Below are positions 57,001 to 63,366 of a stretch of DNA of 64,000 nt, piece after piece. The stretch is taken from positions 95,484,406 to 95,548,405 of the forward strand of contig CP154956.1 of the NCBI GenBank assembly GCA_039621445.1, given 5' to 3'. Below the pieces are notes generated by a model, which saw only the letters and a list, made by a program, of their open reading frames with translations, ran no database searches and was not told where the DNA came from. A program made the translations under genes and the position numbers. Each line of letters begins with the position of its first letter. Position 1 is the first letter of the stretch. This DNA comes from Euglena gracilis (lineage: Eukaryota; Euglenida; Euglenophyceae; Euglenales).

Positions 57001-58068
57001 TTTTCCCCGGAGCCAAATGCTCAATTAAGGGGGGGGGTCAAATAAATGGGGGGGGGTACCTTGTAGAGACCAATCTAACAACGTTGAGCGGGAAATGTTC
57101 TGCTGTTTGCATAAGAATCGTAACCCTGACCCAAATCCTTCAAATAACGTTAGAAATTATTTTTTACCACAGGTTAACGCCATCAGGAATCCTTTGGAGA
57201 TCAGGCAGCAGACTTTGGTCATTTTGACCCCCCTCCCCCCCCCCTATGGTGAAGTTCACCGTTTGAAAGTTCACCGGGGGGTCCCGGACCCCCTCCCCCC
57301 CCCTTTGCCTAACCCATCACTTAATAATAATAATAAGCACTTTTTGGCCAAAAAGTGGCCAAAAATGACATTTTTGAGCAAGTTTTCGGAAATTTCGATT
57401 AAATTCCATGAAGCATCAACCTCAAAATGACCATTTTGAGAGGAAAGGAGCAAAATTTCACCCATGAAAATTTCACCCCCAACCATCAAAACATTGAAGT
57501 TCACCGGTGAACTTCACCGCCGAAAGTCCCCCCCCTCCCCCCCCCCCTGGTGAACGCTCACCGGTGAAGTTCACCAGGGGGATCCACGCCCCCCCTCCCG
57601 TACTGCCTAACCTCCTTTTTATGCTGTGACCGTGAACAGAGGCCCGGCGCCTGCCCTGTATTTTATGGACATGATCACGGATTACGGGGCGTTAATTGGA
57701 CTCCCCAAATTAACACCCTGATGATCGTGAACAGCCTGTTCACGATTATCAGGGGGTCCAATTAACGCCCTGATATTGTGAACAGGCTGTTCACAATTTA
57801 CAGGGCATGAAATTGTGAACAGGGTGTATGAGGATAAAAAATTCTCGCTGAAGACTCTTTACAGAAACATTGCATCATGGTTGAACGGTCTGCTCCATTG
57901 TACCGTGTCGAGGATGCCAAGAACTTCCGCAGGTTGCAGAATTTCCTCTGGGGGGGTGCGCAGCCTCACCGATGGCTTTTTTGTTGCCTCAAGGGTGAGA
58001 GCAGCCGCGAGCATTTTTTGCAGCCGTGGGAGTTGCGTATCGGAGGATGGAACAAACGGGGTGGGTAT
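35833..58068 (-). CDS. very long gene(s) with conventional introns; unidentified, partly coiled-coil
   Basis: Gene-level entry for minus-strand exons 57904-58068, 53911-54110, 48993-49069, 47118-47199, 45461-45565, 45293-45361, 44328-44399, 44127-44198, 42951-43061, 40175-40306, 37575-37698, 36812-36921 and 35833-36024. Exons have GT donors and AG acceptors and consistent phases over two long chains (57904-49069 and 47199-45293, and 44399-35833). The encoded parts include heptad-like stretches such as LQKALRDAQVENKLLKERLE, LYLLRESHEMTAQLEVMKQ and LHEVEQQFRVFRAAHP, so coiled coil is likely. I recognise no domain. It could be one transcript of more than 22 kb or two. Introns contain several transposons, a telomeric array and a 1-kb pentanucleotide array. 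Confidence 0.7.
36445..36610. mobile_element. CATACAAT-family element, truncated
   Basis: It starts CATACAATTTTTTACCGACC like the element at 34028, and shares GGTCACTTCCAC(C/T)CTTCCAAAAACC(A/G)GTCA with 25145-25443. The right terminus is missing. Confidence 0.6.
36812..36921 (-). CDS. long gene exon (FDPSRVPRSIQPFVKALGQV)
   Basis: Acceptor TTTCCTTTCAG, donor GCA/GTGTGC. It encodes PAGSARFDPSRVPRSIQPFV and KALGQVASQHEPPLPA. The 110-nt length completes the phase-1 codon of the upstream exon and ends in phase 0. Confidence 0.8.
36973..37000. repeat. (GAAT)n microsatellite
   Basis: Six tetranucleotide repeats in the intron between two exons of the long gene. Confidence 0.85.
37575..37698 (-). 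CDS. long gene exon (YVHDLHVLHEVEQQF)
   Basis: Acceptor CTGCCGCAG, donor ACACAG/GTGATG. It encodes YVHDLHVLHEVEQQFRVFRA and AHPMPTMEQLTSAPDNKAGDT in the expected phase (0 in, 1 out). The first half is amphipathic and helical-looking. Confidence 0.82.
37961..38306. mobile_element. MITE-like element, CAGGCTG family, copy 2 (346 bp)
   Basis: Starts CAGGCTGTTTTTTTACCAAC, ends GACTAAAAAAACAGCCTG. Flanking octamers GCCCGGCA and GGCCGGCA differ at one base. Homologous in inverted orientation to 2772-3082. It lies in the intron between exons 40175-40306 and 37575-37698. Confidence 0.82.
38785..39790. repeat. 1-kb pentanucleotide array, TGCAT/TATTG then TATGG
   Basis: From left to right the unit changes: TATTG, TTGCA (about 38835-38930), TATTG with variants, then about 110 copies of TATGG (39145-39720), and finally TATTG/TATGT. 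The sharp unit switches and near-perfect TATGG block indicate recent expansion. Long tyrosine/glycine/methionine frames are artefacts. The array is intronic with respect to the minus-strand gene. Confidence 0.97.
40175..40306 (-). CDS. long gene exon (QLFGSQPYDQVDPITDRLIS)
   Basis: Acceptor CTCTTCCAG, donor CAG/GTACCC, 44 codons in phase 0-0: LKLAGQLFGSQPYDQVDPIT, then DRLISLYLLRESHEMTAQLE, VMKQ. This is one of the clearest exons in the window. Confidence 0.85.
40720..41233 (-). CDS. open frame, basic low-complexity protein, uncertain
   Basis: A minus-strand frame of about 170 codons reads TAMGDSNTTTGNHTKSK, has a KQQQPSKQQRKAF region, an eight-alanine run from a GCT/CTG repeat, then KGEGKGKENTKRKF and NYWELLRRKGQKRN. 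Third positions are only moderately biased. It lies inside the intron between two exons of the long gene, on the same strand, so it could be an additional exon, a nested gene or chance. Its left end runs into a G-rich foldback at 40614-40720. Confidence 0.35.
41235..41527. mobile_element. MITE, CAGGGTTTTT family, copy 2 (293 bp)
   Basis: Starts CAGGGGTTTTTTTAAGACCG, ends ACTTAAAAAAATCCCTG. The perfect 8-bp duplication ATCCCATC lies at 41227-41234 and 41528-41535. The interior shares GGCGCCGAAAAGTATATCCC with 29420-29680. Confidence 0.92.
42951..43061 (-). CDS. long gene exon (THHDILSLSTELERRR)
   Basis: Acceptor CGACAG, donor AGG/GTGCGAG, 37 codons in phase 0-0: EFVQRSLPAEGDRVWRNTTR and LTHHDILSLSTELERRR. 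It joins in phase to the exons at 44127-44198 and 40175-40306. Confidence 0.8.
43195..43590. repeat. foldback with GTGCGCACTTAT / TGCACACTTATT motifs
   Basis: TAATAAGTGTGCGCA and repeated G(G)GCA(C/T)TGCGCACTTAT motifs occur in both orientations with TTTCGGACC(C/T)(C/T) blocks. It lies in the intron upstream of exon 42951-43061. Boundaries are uncertain. Confidence 0.45.
44127..44198 (-). CDS. long gene exon (GVRPNNFAPLHKEQ)
   Basis: Acceptor ATTTCTGCAG, donor AAGGAG/GTGGTG, 24 codons in phase 0-0: VMSKGVRPNNFAPLHKEQ, KLENKE. Only 129 bp of intron separate it from the previous exon. Confidence 0.82.
44328..44399 (-). CDS. long gene exon (GFYTSLEKVSEQL)
   Basis: Acceptor TTTACATCAG, donor CAGAAG/GTGTGC, 24 codons in phase 0-0: DIKNTLMGFYTSLEKVSEQL, KSQK. 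It is helix-prone. Upstream linkage to 45293-45361 is not proven; a short piece at about 44810-44846 may be a missing exon. Confidence 0.82.
45293..45361 (-). CDS. long gene exon (KQLQGMLNLGTSKDDMPVL)
   Basis: Acceptor GTTTCCAG, donor TTG/GTGTGT, 23 codons in phase 0-0. An alternative acceptor 14 bases upstream (ATTTCAG) would change the phase and does not fit the preceding exon. Confidence 0.75.
45461..45565 (-). CDS. long gene exon (KMKVHRDVQGFVLNDNPYTE)
   Basis: Acceptor CCCTCCAG, donor ACAGAG/GTGAGG, 35 codons in phase 0-0: PMTNSSSFAMFPHVSKMK, then VHRDVQGFVLNDNPYTE. It precedes the KQLQGML exon across a 99-bp intron. Confidence 0.8.
46016..46452. mobile_element. relative of the 50788 element, inverted
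   Basis: Starts CAGGCCATTGCTTAAGGACCC and ends CCCTAAAGCAAGGCCTG. The interior (GACACTGGAAAAA, GGACCAGCTAGCCCCCCC, TTTTTTGGCTGATTTTG, CCACTAGCCAGG) matches the reverse complement of 50788-51192. No clear target duplication remains. Confidence 0.7.
47118..47199 (-). CDS. long gene exon (KVATWWGWATKECILILEAR)
   Basis: Donor GCCCGG/GTGAGC is strong; the acceptor GTGGTGCAG is less certain. It encodes LHSITKCKVATWWGWATK, ECILILEAR and ends in phase 0, fitting the next exon at 45461-45565. Confidence 0.65.
48993..49069 (-). CDS. long gene exon (coiled coil)
   Basis: Acceptor CATTTCAG. It encodes LQKALRDAQVENKLLKERLE, DKQNP. The single leading base completes the AG left over from exon 53911-54110, giving SRLQKAL. 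The heptad pattern of L/V/A and charged residues indicates coiled coil. The donor is uncertain (GTCAAC or GTATTT). Confidence 0.72.
50788..51192. mobile_element. non-autonomous DNA transposon, 405 bp, TTTTGCTTAAGG ends
   Basis: Left end CGGGTTTTTGCTTAAGG (a CAGG to CGGG change is likely), right end CCTTAAGCAAAAGCCTG. The perfect 8-bp duplication CTTTGGAG lies at 50780-50787 and 51193-51200. The interior has CTAGCTAG motifs, GGCGCGAAGCGCCG and C/G runs. It is located in the intron between exons 53911-54110 and 48993-49069. Related to 46016-46452. Confidence 0.9.
51185..51375. repeat. dispersed repeat B, copy 2 (inverted)
   Basis: Reverse complement of 19945-20205: GAGCGAAGCTTACCACAGG, TCACCATGACCCCGG, TTTCCGAATCACC and CCGAGTTATTCAC. 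The transposon at 50788-51192 is inserted at its left edge. Confidence 0.75.
51775..52170. repeat. GTCGTTAT foldback
   Basis: Repeated GGGTCGTTAT motifs in both orientations around 51784-51870 and 52082-52168 (ATAACGACGGGTCGTTAT at the left, GGGTCGTTATGAATGGGG at the right). Probably a foldback element; no target duplication was identified. Confidence 0.45.
52245..52330. repeat. G-rich low-complexity tract
   Basis: Mostly G with scattered T, G-quadruplex prone. A similar tract lies at 53066-53135. Confidence 0.9.
52500..52770. repeat. tandem duplication around GGGCGCCGAAGGCGCC
   Basis: CTAGACGACCAAGGGCGCCG followed by AAGGCGCCTTAGGACTGTTT and GTTTACGG is present twice (52543-52598 and 52710-52765), each preceded by a long G run and GGCAGCC/GCCGCC and C run. 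The GGCGCCGAAGGCGCC hairpin recurs elsewhere in the window. Confidence 0.85.
53911..54110 (-). CDS. long gene exon (LFDVEGAEGELTPSND)
   Basis: Acceptor TTTCCTGCCAG, donor AGCAG/GTGTGT. Two hundred nt encode APIMGLFDVEGAEGELTP, HTLEAHARELSSQS, YSVETVKALYAERS. Phase 0 in, phase 2 out, matching both neighbours. One of the best-supported exons. Confidence 0.85.
54237..54940. repeat. inverted pair of GTGGGCCGACCCTAGGGTCGGCCCAC elements
   Basis: The palindrome GGGCCGACCCTAGGGTCGGCCC occurs at about 54250-54276 and 54905-54930. Each is followed, outside-in, by (C)TAGGGTCGCT...GGTTGAC/GTCAACC and then A/T homopolymers with ACATGT, in mirror orientation. A further GGGCCGACCCTGGGGTCGGCCC lies at 58805-58828 and a GGTCGGGCCGACTAGTCGGC one at 53225-53245. 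Confidence 0.7.
55447..55578. repeat. interstitial telomeric repeat array (CCCTAA)n
   Basis: About 21 copies of CCCTAA (TTAGGG on the other strand) with a few variants (CCTAA, CCCCTAA). Unique sequence and the long gene's exons continue on both sides, so this is not a chromosome end in this assembly. Flanked on the right by GGCGTTTGAGACGCCGG-type palindromes. It lies within the 3.8-kb intron between exons 57904-58068 and 53911-54110. Confidence 0.95.
55579..55700. repeat. CCGGCGT / ACGCCGGTTCTGTCC palindromic repeats
   Basis: Three copies of ACGCCGG(G)TTCTGTCC or its inverse directly follow the telomeric array; a further ACGCCGGTTCTGTCC lies at 56520-56535, beyond the satellite. The pair may be the ends of one element spanning about 55600-56535. 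Confidence 0.65.
55790..55965 (+). CDS. open frame, possible exon or transposon remnant
   Basis: The plus frame reads KISWMTDGKRFAVSEVGG, RGLLGIQVATAALITGQN, ILPARRHITELLAG. It has a plausible amino-acid composition but only average codon bias, lies next to repeats, and has a stop just upstream. The function is not recognised. Confidence 0.3.
55940..56465. repeat. degenerate satellite, about 46-bp unit, about 11 copies
   Basis: Unit approximately TTTTTCAGA.ATACGGTTGGGAAATTTTGGCTGGACCCCCTGGG. The copies differ by 10-30%. Each unit carries a pyrimidine tract plus CAG, that is, a conventional-acceptor-like site. Confidence 0.9.
57240..57830. repeat. GGTGAAGTTCACC and TTGTGAACAGGCTGTTCAC palindromes
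   Basis: 57247-57600 has GGTGAA(C/G)(T/G)TTCACC palindromes at both ends of a spacer (GTTCACCG...CGGTGAAC). 57680-57830 has three copies of (A/T)TCGTGAACAGCCTGTTCACGA-type palindromes and inverted GGCGTTAATTGGAC. Both look like foldback elements just downstream of exon 57904-58068. Confidence 0.6.
57904..58068 (-). CDS. long gene exon (LPRLQKMLAAALTLEATKKP)
   Basis: Acceptor ATCAGCCAG, donor GACACG/GTACAA, 55 codons in phase 0-0: IPTPFVPSSDTQLPRLQK, MLAAALTLEATKKPSVRL, EEILQPAEVLGILDT. It joins in phase to exon 53911-54110. Confidence 0.78.
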
Positions 58069-58138
58069 CTGGCTGATTACTGGCATGTAGGCCGGCGATG
58101 GCATTGGAGGTTCGGCTCGTCTGACGAGGACCCTCGGC

Positions 58139-58345
58139 CACCAGGGGGGGGGTCCCCATTTTGCTGTGCCGAGGGGGTCAGTCCCCCAGGGGGGGGGGGG
58201 TCCACCGTGGCGGACAGCCGGAATTTCTCAAAGGAAAATTCATTGGTATGGTTCGGCATGCCGTGCCAAGGGGGTTGGCTGACCAGGGGGGGTCCCCATT
58301 TTGCCGTGCCGAGGGGGGTCCGACCACCAGGGGGGGGGTGGCTGC
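58139..58345. repeat. dispersed repeat C, copy 1
   Basis: Direct repeat of 63660-63870, about 93% identical, including GGCGGACAG(C/G)CGGAATTT and GAAAATTCATTGGTATGGTT. Within each copy the module GGTCCCCATTTTGC(T/C)GTGCCG occurs twice. Confidence 0.88.
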
Positions 58346-58349
58346 CGAA

Positions 58350-58650
58350 CCTCCATTCAGGTAGCCCCTGAACGTGGATGCTTTCAATTGTCGATATTTG
58401 AATTGTTGGCTGCACTGTGCCCAGCATTGGTCCTCACATTGTTTGATGACCGCATGCACATCAAACAACAGTGGGGGATCAATCACCCAAGCACTCCATG
58501 CACAAAGGAAAGGATCCAGTTCGTCGTAGACAGCGCCAAGCGCACACACATCCTCAAATTCGAGAAGGTGTGTGTATGCAGCTTGCTCTGTCCCTTCCGT
58601 TCCGGATGCTTTCTTTTTGGTCGCCTCTGCCAGAAGGCTACCATGCAACT
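58350..58650 (-). CDS. exon candidate, unidentified
   Basis: The minus frame encodes ATKKKASGTEGTEQAAYTHL, then VYDELDPFLCAWSAWVID, PPLLFDVHAVIKQCEDQC. The upstream edge could be the acceptor CTTCTGGCAG at about 58640. The downstream donor is unclear, as it runs into dispersed repeat C. If spliced to 57904-58068 it would extend the long gene upstream, but the phase could not be verified. Confidence 0.45.
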
Positions 58651-59424
58651 TTTTGATCCCATCCCTGTTTTAGTGTGGCCAAAAATTCAGAAACTTTTGG
58701 GGATGGAACACTCTGTCTTAGTGTTTGCTGCCTTGTTGGCCATTGTACGAAGAAACACAGTGGAACATGGTGGGGGGTAGATCTGGTCTGGGGGGGGGGG
58801 TTGTGGGCCGACCCTGGGGTCGGCCCACGGTCGCCAAAGGTCGCCATGGTCGCCAAAAGGTCGATGTCAAAAAATGCGCTCCAGGGCAAATTAGCGCAAC
58901 TTACACACAAAAGGAGTTACACACACAAGGGATTTTGTTATTTAGGGCCGCCGAACAGTTGCCTACGGCGCTACAATGCAAAAAAGACTGAGTAGGAAAT
59001 ACCCATAGGAGCTGGGGTATCTGGCTAGCCGCAGCTGGCCGCGGCTGGCTGGCTGGCAAAGAAAAGGACGAGGTCTGGCCAGCCATGGCCAGCCACGGCT
59101 GGCTGGGGCGATTTAGAGGAGGAGGAGGTCTGGCTGGATTCTGTGTTGAGGATCTGAAAGAGGAGGAGGAGGTCTGGCTGGCCGCGGTGGAAAATTTTTT
59201 CGTTCTGGTCGCGAATTGGGCAAGTCCTGATTCTGGGTGCTCAGCGCACCATGTACTTCGGGATCTTTGATGTGCACCATGCACCACATTAACCAAAACA
59301 GAAATCTGCATATGACAACTTTCAAAATGTGGTATTTTTCAAGATTTGGTGTTCTGTCCGAAACTTTCTTCCACTTCATTTGTTGGACTAGTCATTTTCT
59401 TCTTTTGATATTGAGAAGTGAATT

Positions 59425-59497
59425 GTACACATAGCATAGTTGGTGCAGCATACAGTTCGGCACTGTGAGGTTGCGGGTTCAAACCCCGCTGTGTGCA
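59425..59497 (+). tRNA. tRNA-Pro(CGG)-like gene or tRNA-derived element
   Basis: Seventy-three nt with a 7-bp acceptor stem (GTACACA/TGTGTGC, one G-U), an exact A-box TAGCATAGTTGG, an anticodon arm TACAG-TTCGGCA-CTGTG giving anticodon CGG at 59458-59460, and a T-arm GCGGG-TTCAAAC-CCCGC containing the B-box. A run of T follows at 59500, a Pol III terminator. The D-stem pairs poorly and position 37 is C, so it could be a decayed tRNA or the head of a SINE. No intron and no encoded CCA. Confidence 0.65.
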
Positions 59498-59499
59498 CT

Positions 59500-62320
59500 T
59501 TTTTTCATTCGAAAATGTCTTTTTTTTGAAGAAATTATGAATCACCCACACGCAAAAAAAAATGCTTGCATTCCTAATCCTTCTCCTTCAGTGTCACAAT
59601 GCCGTTCGGGTGGAAGCGGTGTGGGATAGTTATGATGAAAGTACAGGGTGCTGAAATGAAGTGAAAATATAGGAACTTATTGCTTTGTGGAAAGAGGGCC
59701 AGCATCGCCACATGCAGGCCACGCGGGCCATTGCTCTGAACAAATCCATATTCGATCGAGAAGAGGCCTGCCTGCAACACGGTGACAGGCCCTTGGTGAG
59801 GCTACTTGTTAAGCTTGGTACTTGCTACTTGCCCCTGGTGGGATCACAAGTTTCAAGTCTGAAGACAGATTTCACAGACATTTTGTCCTTAGATGCTGGT
59901 TTTCTTCTGAAACTTCCATTTTTGTTTCTTGCCTTCTTTATTTGCTGTTCAACAAATGTTACCAAAAAATTGGGGGAGAAGTTTTTCAATCTGGCAAACG
60001 GCCCAAAATTTTGCATTTCACATTTTTTTGCAATGCCATGGTTTTTTTTTTGGTCCAGATGTGCTGGCCAGTTTTGGGCTAGATGTGGTGGCCAGTTTTG
60101 GGCCACAGGATTCTCTCAGGAAGGAGTTGTTTGGGTGCCATTCCCTAGGGAAGGGGGGGGGGAAAGAAAAGTGTTTTGTTTGTGTTTTTTTTTTTGGCAA
60201 AATATATGTTGTTCAACGAGAAAAAATGTCAGTAAAATTTGACTGTGCCAAAAATTTGTCCACTTTTTTTGACCTTCGTTATTTCACCCCCCTCCTCAAA
60301 AGTACGAGTTTTTAGGACGGAAAATTTTGAGATTTTTTGTGAAAAAAAAGTTTTTTTTCCATCAAAAATCTTGTGTTTTTGGGTTTTATTTTTCAAAAAA
60401 CCTTTCTGGCCAAAATCCCCGTTTTCCCAAAATCGGTGAAAATGCTGTGGTGGGGGGGGGGGGGGGGCGACCCACCCCCACCACCTTCCAGTTCTTCCGG
60501 CGCAGTCATAAAGTGCTGCCGTGAAAAATGTTCATCCACCCGAAAAATAAGTAGTCTCGTCTTGCGCAGCACTTCTGGTTCCGTGGACCACGGTTACTAA
60601 TGCTCGCTGTTGCCTCATCCGCCGGCGTGGATTTTGTGATTAAACCTGGCGAGCCCAGCCGTCGAGCGTAATAAAAACCGACGAGGCTGCGCCGTGCGGT
60701 CTTTGCCCTATATAATTTTTGAAGGCACTAAAAAAAAAGGAGGAGGCGCCCCAGCCGCGGCCAGCCACGGCCAGCCGCGGCTGGCAGGGGTGTAGAAGTA
60801 ATTTTTTCTCGGGGGGGGGGGGGGGCGAGATCCTTGACAAGGCCCAATACAATATTGTTTTTTTCTGCCGCCTGAAGGGCGGCGAGACGATAGCGCTTTT
60901 TGGCATTGAATGTGACAAAAAAACGTGGCAATTTTTGGCACAAAACCATCACAATTTGGAAGCTTTCAAGCCCAACGCAAGGTATGGTGATGTAAAAAAG
61001 TTGCCGCCCAAAGGGCGGCTGGACGGTGATGCATTTTCCCAAAAAGCTTCCCCAAGAAGAGGGGGTGTTACCCCCGTGACCCCCCACCCCCTGTGACCCC
61101 CCCGTGACCCCCCGTGACCCGAACAAAGACCTTTTTCGGCGAAAAATTTTCAGAAAAGAGTCTGGCCGGTGATGCCTATTTTGATAAAAAATTGAGGTAG
61201 ATTCCTAATTTTGAGGCATAAATTTTGCAAATTTGGGGATGGTGATTCCTAATTCAGTGTCAAAATCTTAATTTTAGGTGTGGAGATTCCTAATTTGTGG
61301 ATTTTTTCACCAAAAATTTGTCTTCGGTGATTCTAATTTTGCCACCGAAAATGTGGTGTTCCCCCCGTGACCCCCCCGTGACCCGAACCACCCCCAGAGC
61401 AAAACTTGTCAGTAGAAATGCTGTGCTTTCAATTTTGAATTTTATAAGCCAAGTCAACAGTGTTTCTTGTTTACCACCTGAAGGGCGGCGAAACGGTAGT
61501 GGAAATGTTCACAAACAACAACCCAAATTGAAAAAAGAAAGATTTCCGCCCCCTCCGACCCATGAGTTTTGGACTTGTTCTGCCGCCCGAAGGGTGGCGA
61601 GACGGTAGCGACGTCCAACAGCAAAAAAAAAGCCAAAAATTTCAATGAAAAGTTGAGTTCTTTGTCTAAGAAATTGAAAAAAAAAATGTGGCGAGTAAAT
61701 TACACACTTTGCAAAAAAAATTTTCTTTCCAAAATATCGGGGGTGGGCGGCCGCCCCCCCCCCCGACCCCCCACTTCTACACCTATGGCGGCTGGCCGTG
61801 GCTCGTGGCTGGCTACATCTGACACAAAATGAAACCTTTTCTTTTGCAGGAGAAAAGTTTGTTCCTTCTTCCTTCCTTCTTCAGGAGAGTTGATAAATAA
61901 GTGCATCTTTGTTCTGTTTCCTCAAACATTGGGTTCGGAACAATTGTTCTTTTTAGTCGGATCAAACGTTTTTTTCAATCAGAGATTTTCAGGAAGAGTA
62001 TTCTTTTCTTGGGTTTCCCCCCTGAAACAAAACCTTTTCCTTTTCAGGCGGGATTTATTTTGGTTCAGAGGCCTTTTTGCACTTTTTCCTGGGGGAACCC
62101 TTCGTGACCAGGATGGAGCTGGGGTCCCCACGGCCAGCCAGATACCAGCCAGACCTCCTCCTCCTCCTCCTTTTTTTCACCAGCCACCAGCCAGACCTCT
62201 CCTCCTCTTTTCTCCCAAAAAGGATGGAAACACATTGACTCAAAAAGGATGGAAACACATTGGAATCACCTTGAAACTGTCAAAAAACATCCCATATGGA
62301 AAAAAAATTGAAAAACAAAA
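59500..62320. other. no gene recognised
   Basis: Mostly A/T-rich with TTTTTGG and AAAATTT motifs, G runs at 60450-60470 and 60810-60825, and TAGCCGCGGCCAGCC/GGCTGGCCGTGGC-type repeats at 59020-59110, 60752-60790 and 61790-61815. CCGCCTGAAGGGCGGCGA(G/A)ACG(A/G)TAG recurs at 60868-60893, 61478-61500 and 61590-61612, a dispersed motif of unknown function. Confidence 0.45.
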
Positions 62321-62321
62321 T

Positions 62322-62574
62322 CCCCTTGTGTGTGCAAGGCAAGGATGTCCAAAACGCGCCCCCAACAAACTCCCTTTGTGCTAACTTAGTCGGCCTACGG
62401 CCTCCTCCGGGGGGGGGGGGGGCCTCCCCCCCCCCCCCCCCCGGACCCCCCCCCCCCGCCCAAAAAAAATGAATGTGTGCAAGGCAAGGATGAGGCCGTA
62501 GGCCGACTAAGTTAGCACAAAGGGAGTTTGTTGGGGGCGCATTTTGGCCATCGTTGCCTTGCACACACAAGGGG
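62322..62574. mobile_element. long-armed foldback, about 80-bp arms
   Basis: Arm 62322-62404 is inverted at 62493-62574 with about 95% identity: CCCCTTGTGTGTGCAAGGCA at the left, AGTTAGCACAAAGGGAGTTT at the right. The loop holds G and C runs. A third partial arm lies at 62647-62700, and the CCTTGCACACACAAGGGGAT end is also at 52363-52382, beside another G-run module. Confidence 0.8.
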
Positions 62575-62954
62575 ATATTGTTATTTTGGGCGGGGGGGGG
62601 GGGGTCCGGTGGGGGGGGGGGGCGGCAGCTCCCCCGGAGGTGGCTGTAGGCCGACTAAGTTAGCACAAAGGGAGTTTGTTAGGGGTCGCGTTTTGGCCGG
62701 GCGGCAAACTTTTTCCGTTAAAAATTTTGGCCGATGATGCCTAATTTCACATAAATGTTCATGGAGCTTCCCAACTTTGAGCATAAATTTTGCAAATTGG
62801 GGATGGTGATTCCTAATTTGCTGTCAAATTCCTGATTTTAGGTGGGGGATTCCTAGTTTTTGCTTTTTTCCCCAAGGGGGGTGGTGCGGGTCACGGGGGG
62901 GGGGTCACGGGGGGGGTCACGGGGGAAGTGTGCCACTTTGGAGGTAGCGGGAGG

Positions 62955-63358
62955 CATAGCTGGCGTTTTTTTTGTTTTTTTTAAAAAAAAGTTTTTTTTG
63001 TTTTTTATTAAAAAAAACGGGCAAAAAAAACGGCAAAAAAACAAAGGGAAAAATGATGGTCCAAATTTTGCCTTTGATGGCAAGGGTGAACCAATCTTAG
63101 CTCAAAACCAATACTTTTGGTTGTCTTCAACAAGGATGGTCAAAATAGGGCATTTCTGCCATTTTGGCTTGAAACCATTCCAAACTAACTTGAAACATCC
63201 CAAATTTGGTGTCTTTCTCTGACCGAGGATGGGCAAAAAAAAGCTAAAATTAAAGGCAAAAAATTTTTTTGCCCTGGACCCTCAATGGTGCTTTTTTTGT
63301 TTTTTTTTAAAAAAACGTGTTTTTTTTTGACTTCGTTCTAAACGAAGTGCCAGCTATG
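62955..63358. mobile_element. MITE, CATAGCTGGC family, copy 2 (404 bp)
   Basis: Same ends as 18712-18847 (CATAGCTGGC / GCCAGCTATG, with GACTTCGTT(C/T)TAAACGAAGT before the right end). The perfect 8-bp duplication GCGGGAGG lies at 62947-62954 and 63359-63366. It is longer than copy 1 because of an extra A/T-rich interior without a coding frame. Confidence 0.9.
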
Positions 63359-63366
63359 GCGGGAGG

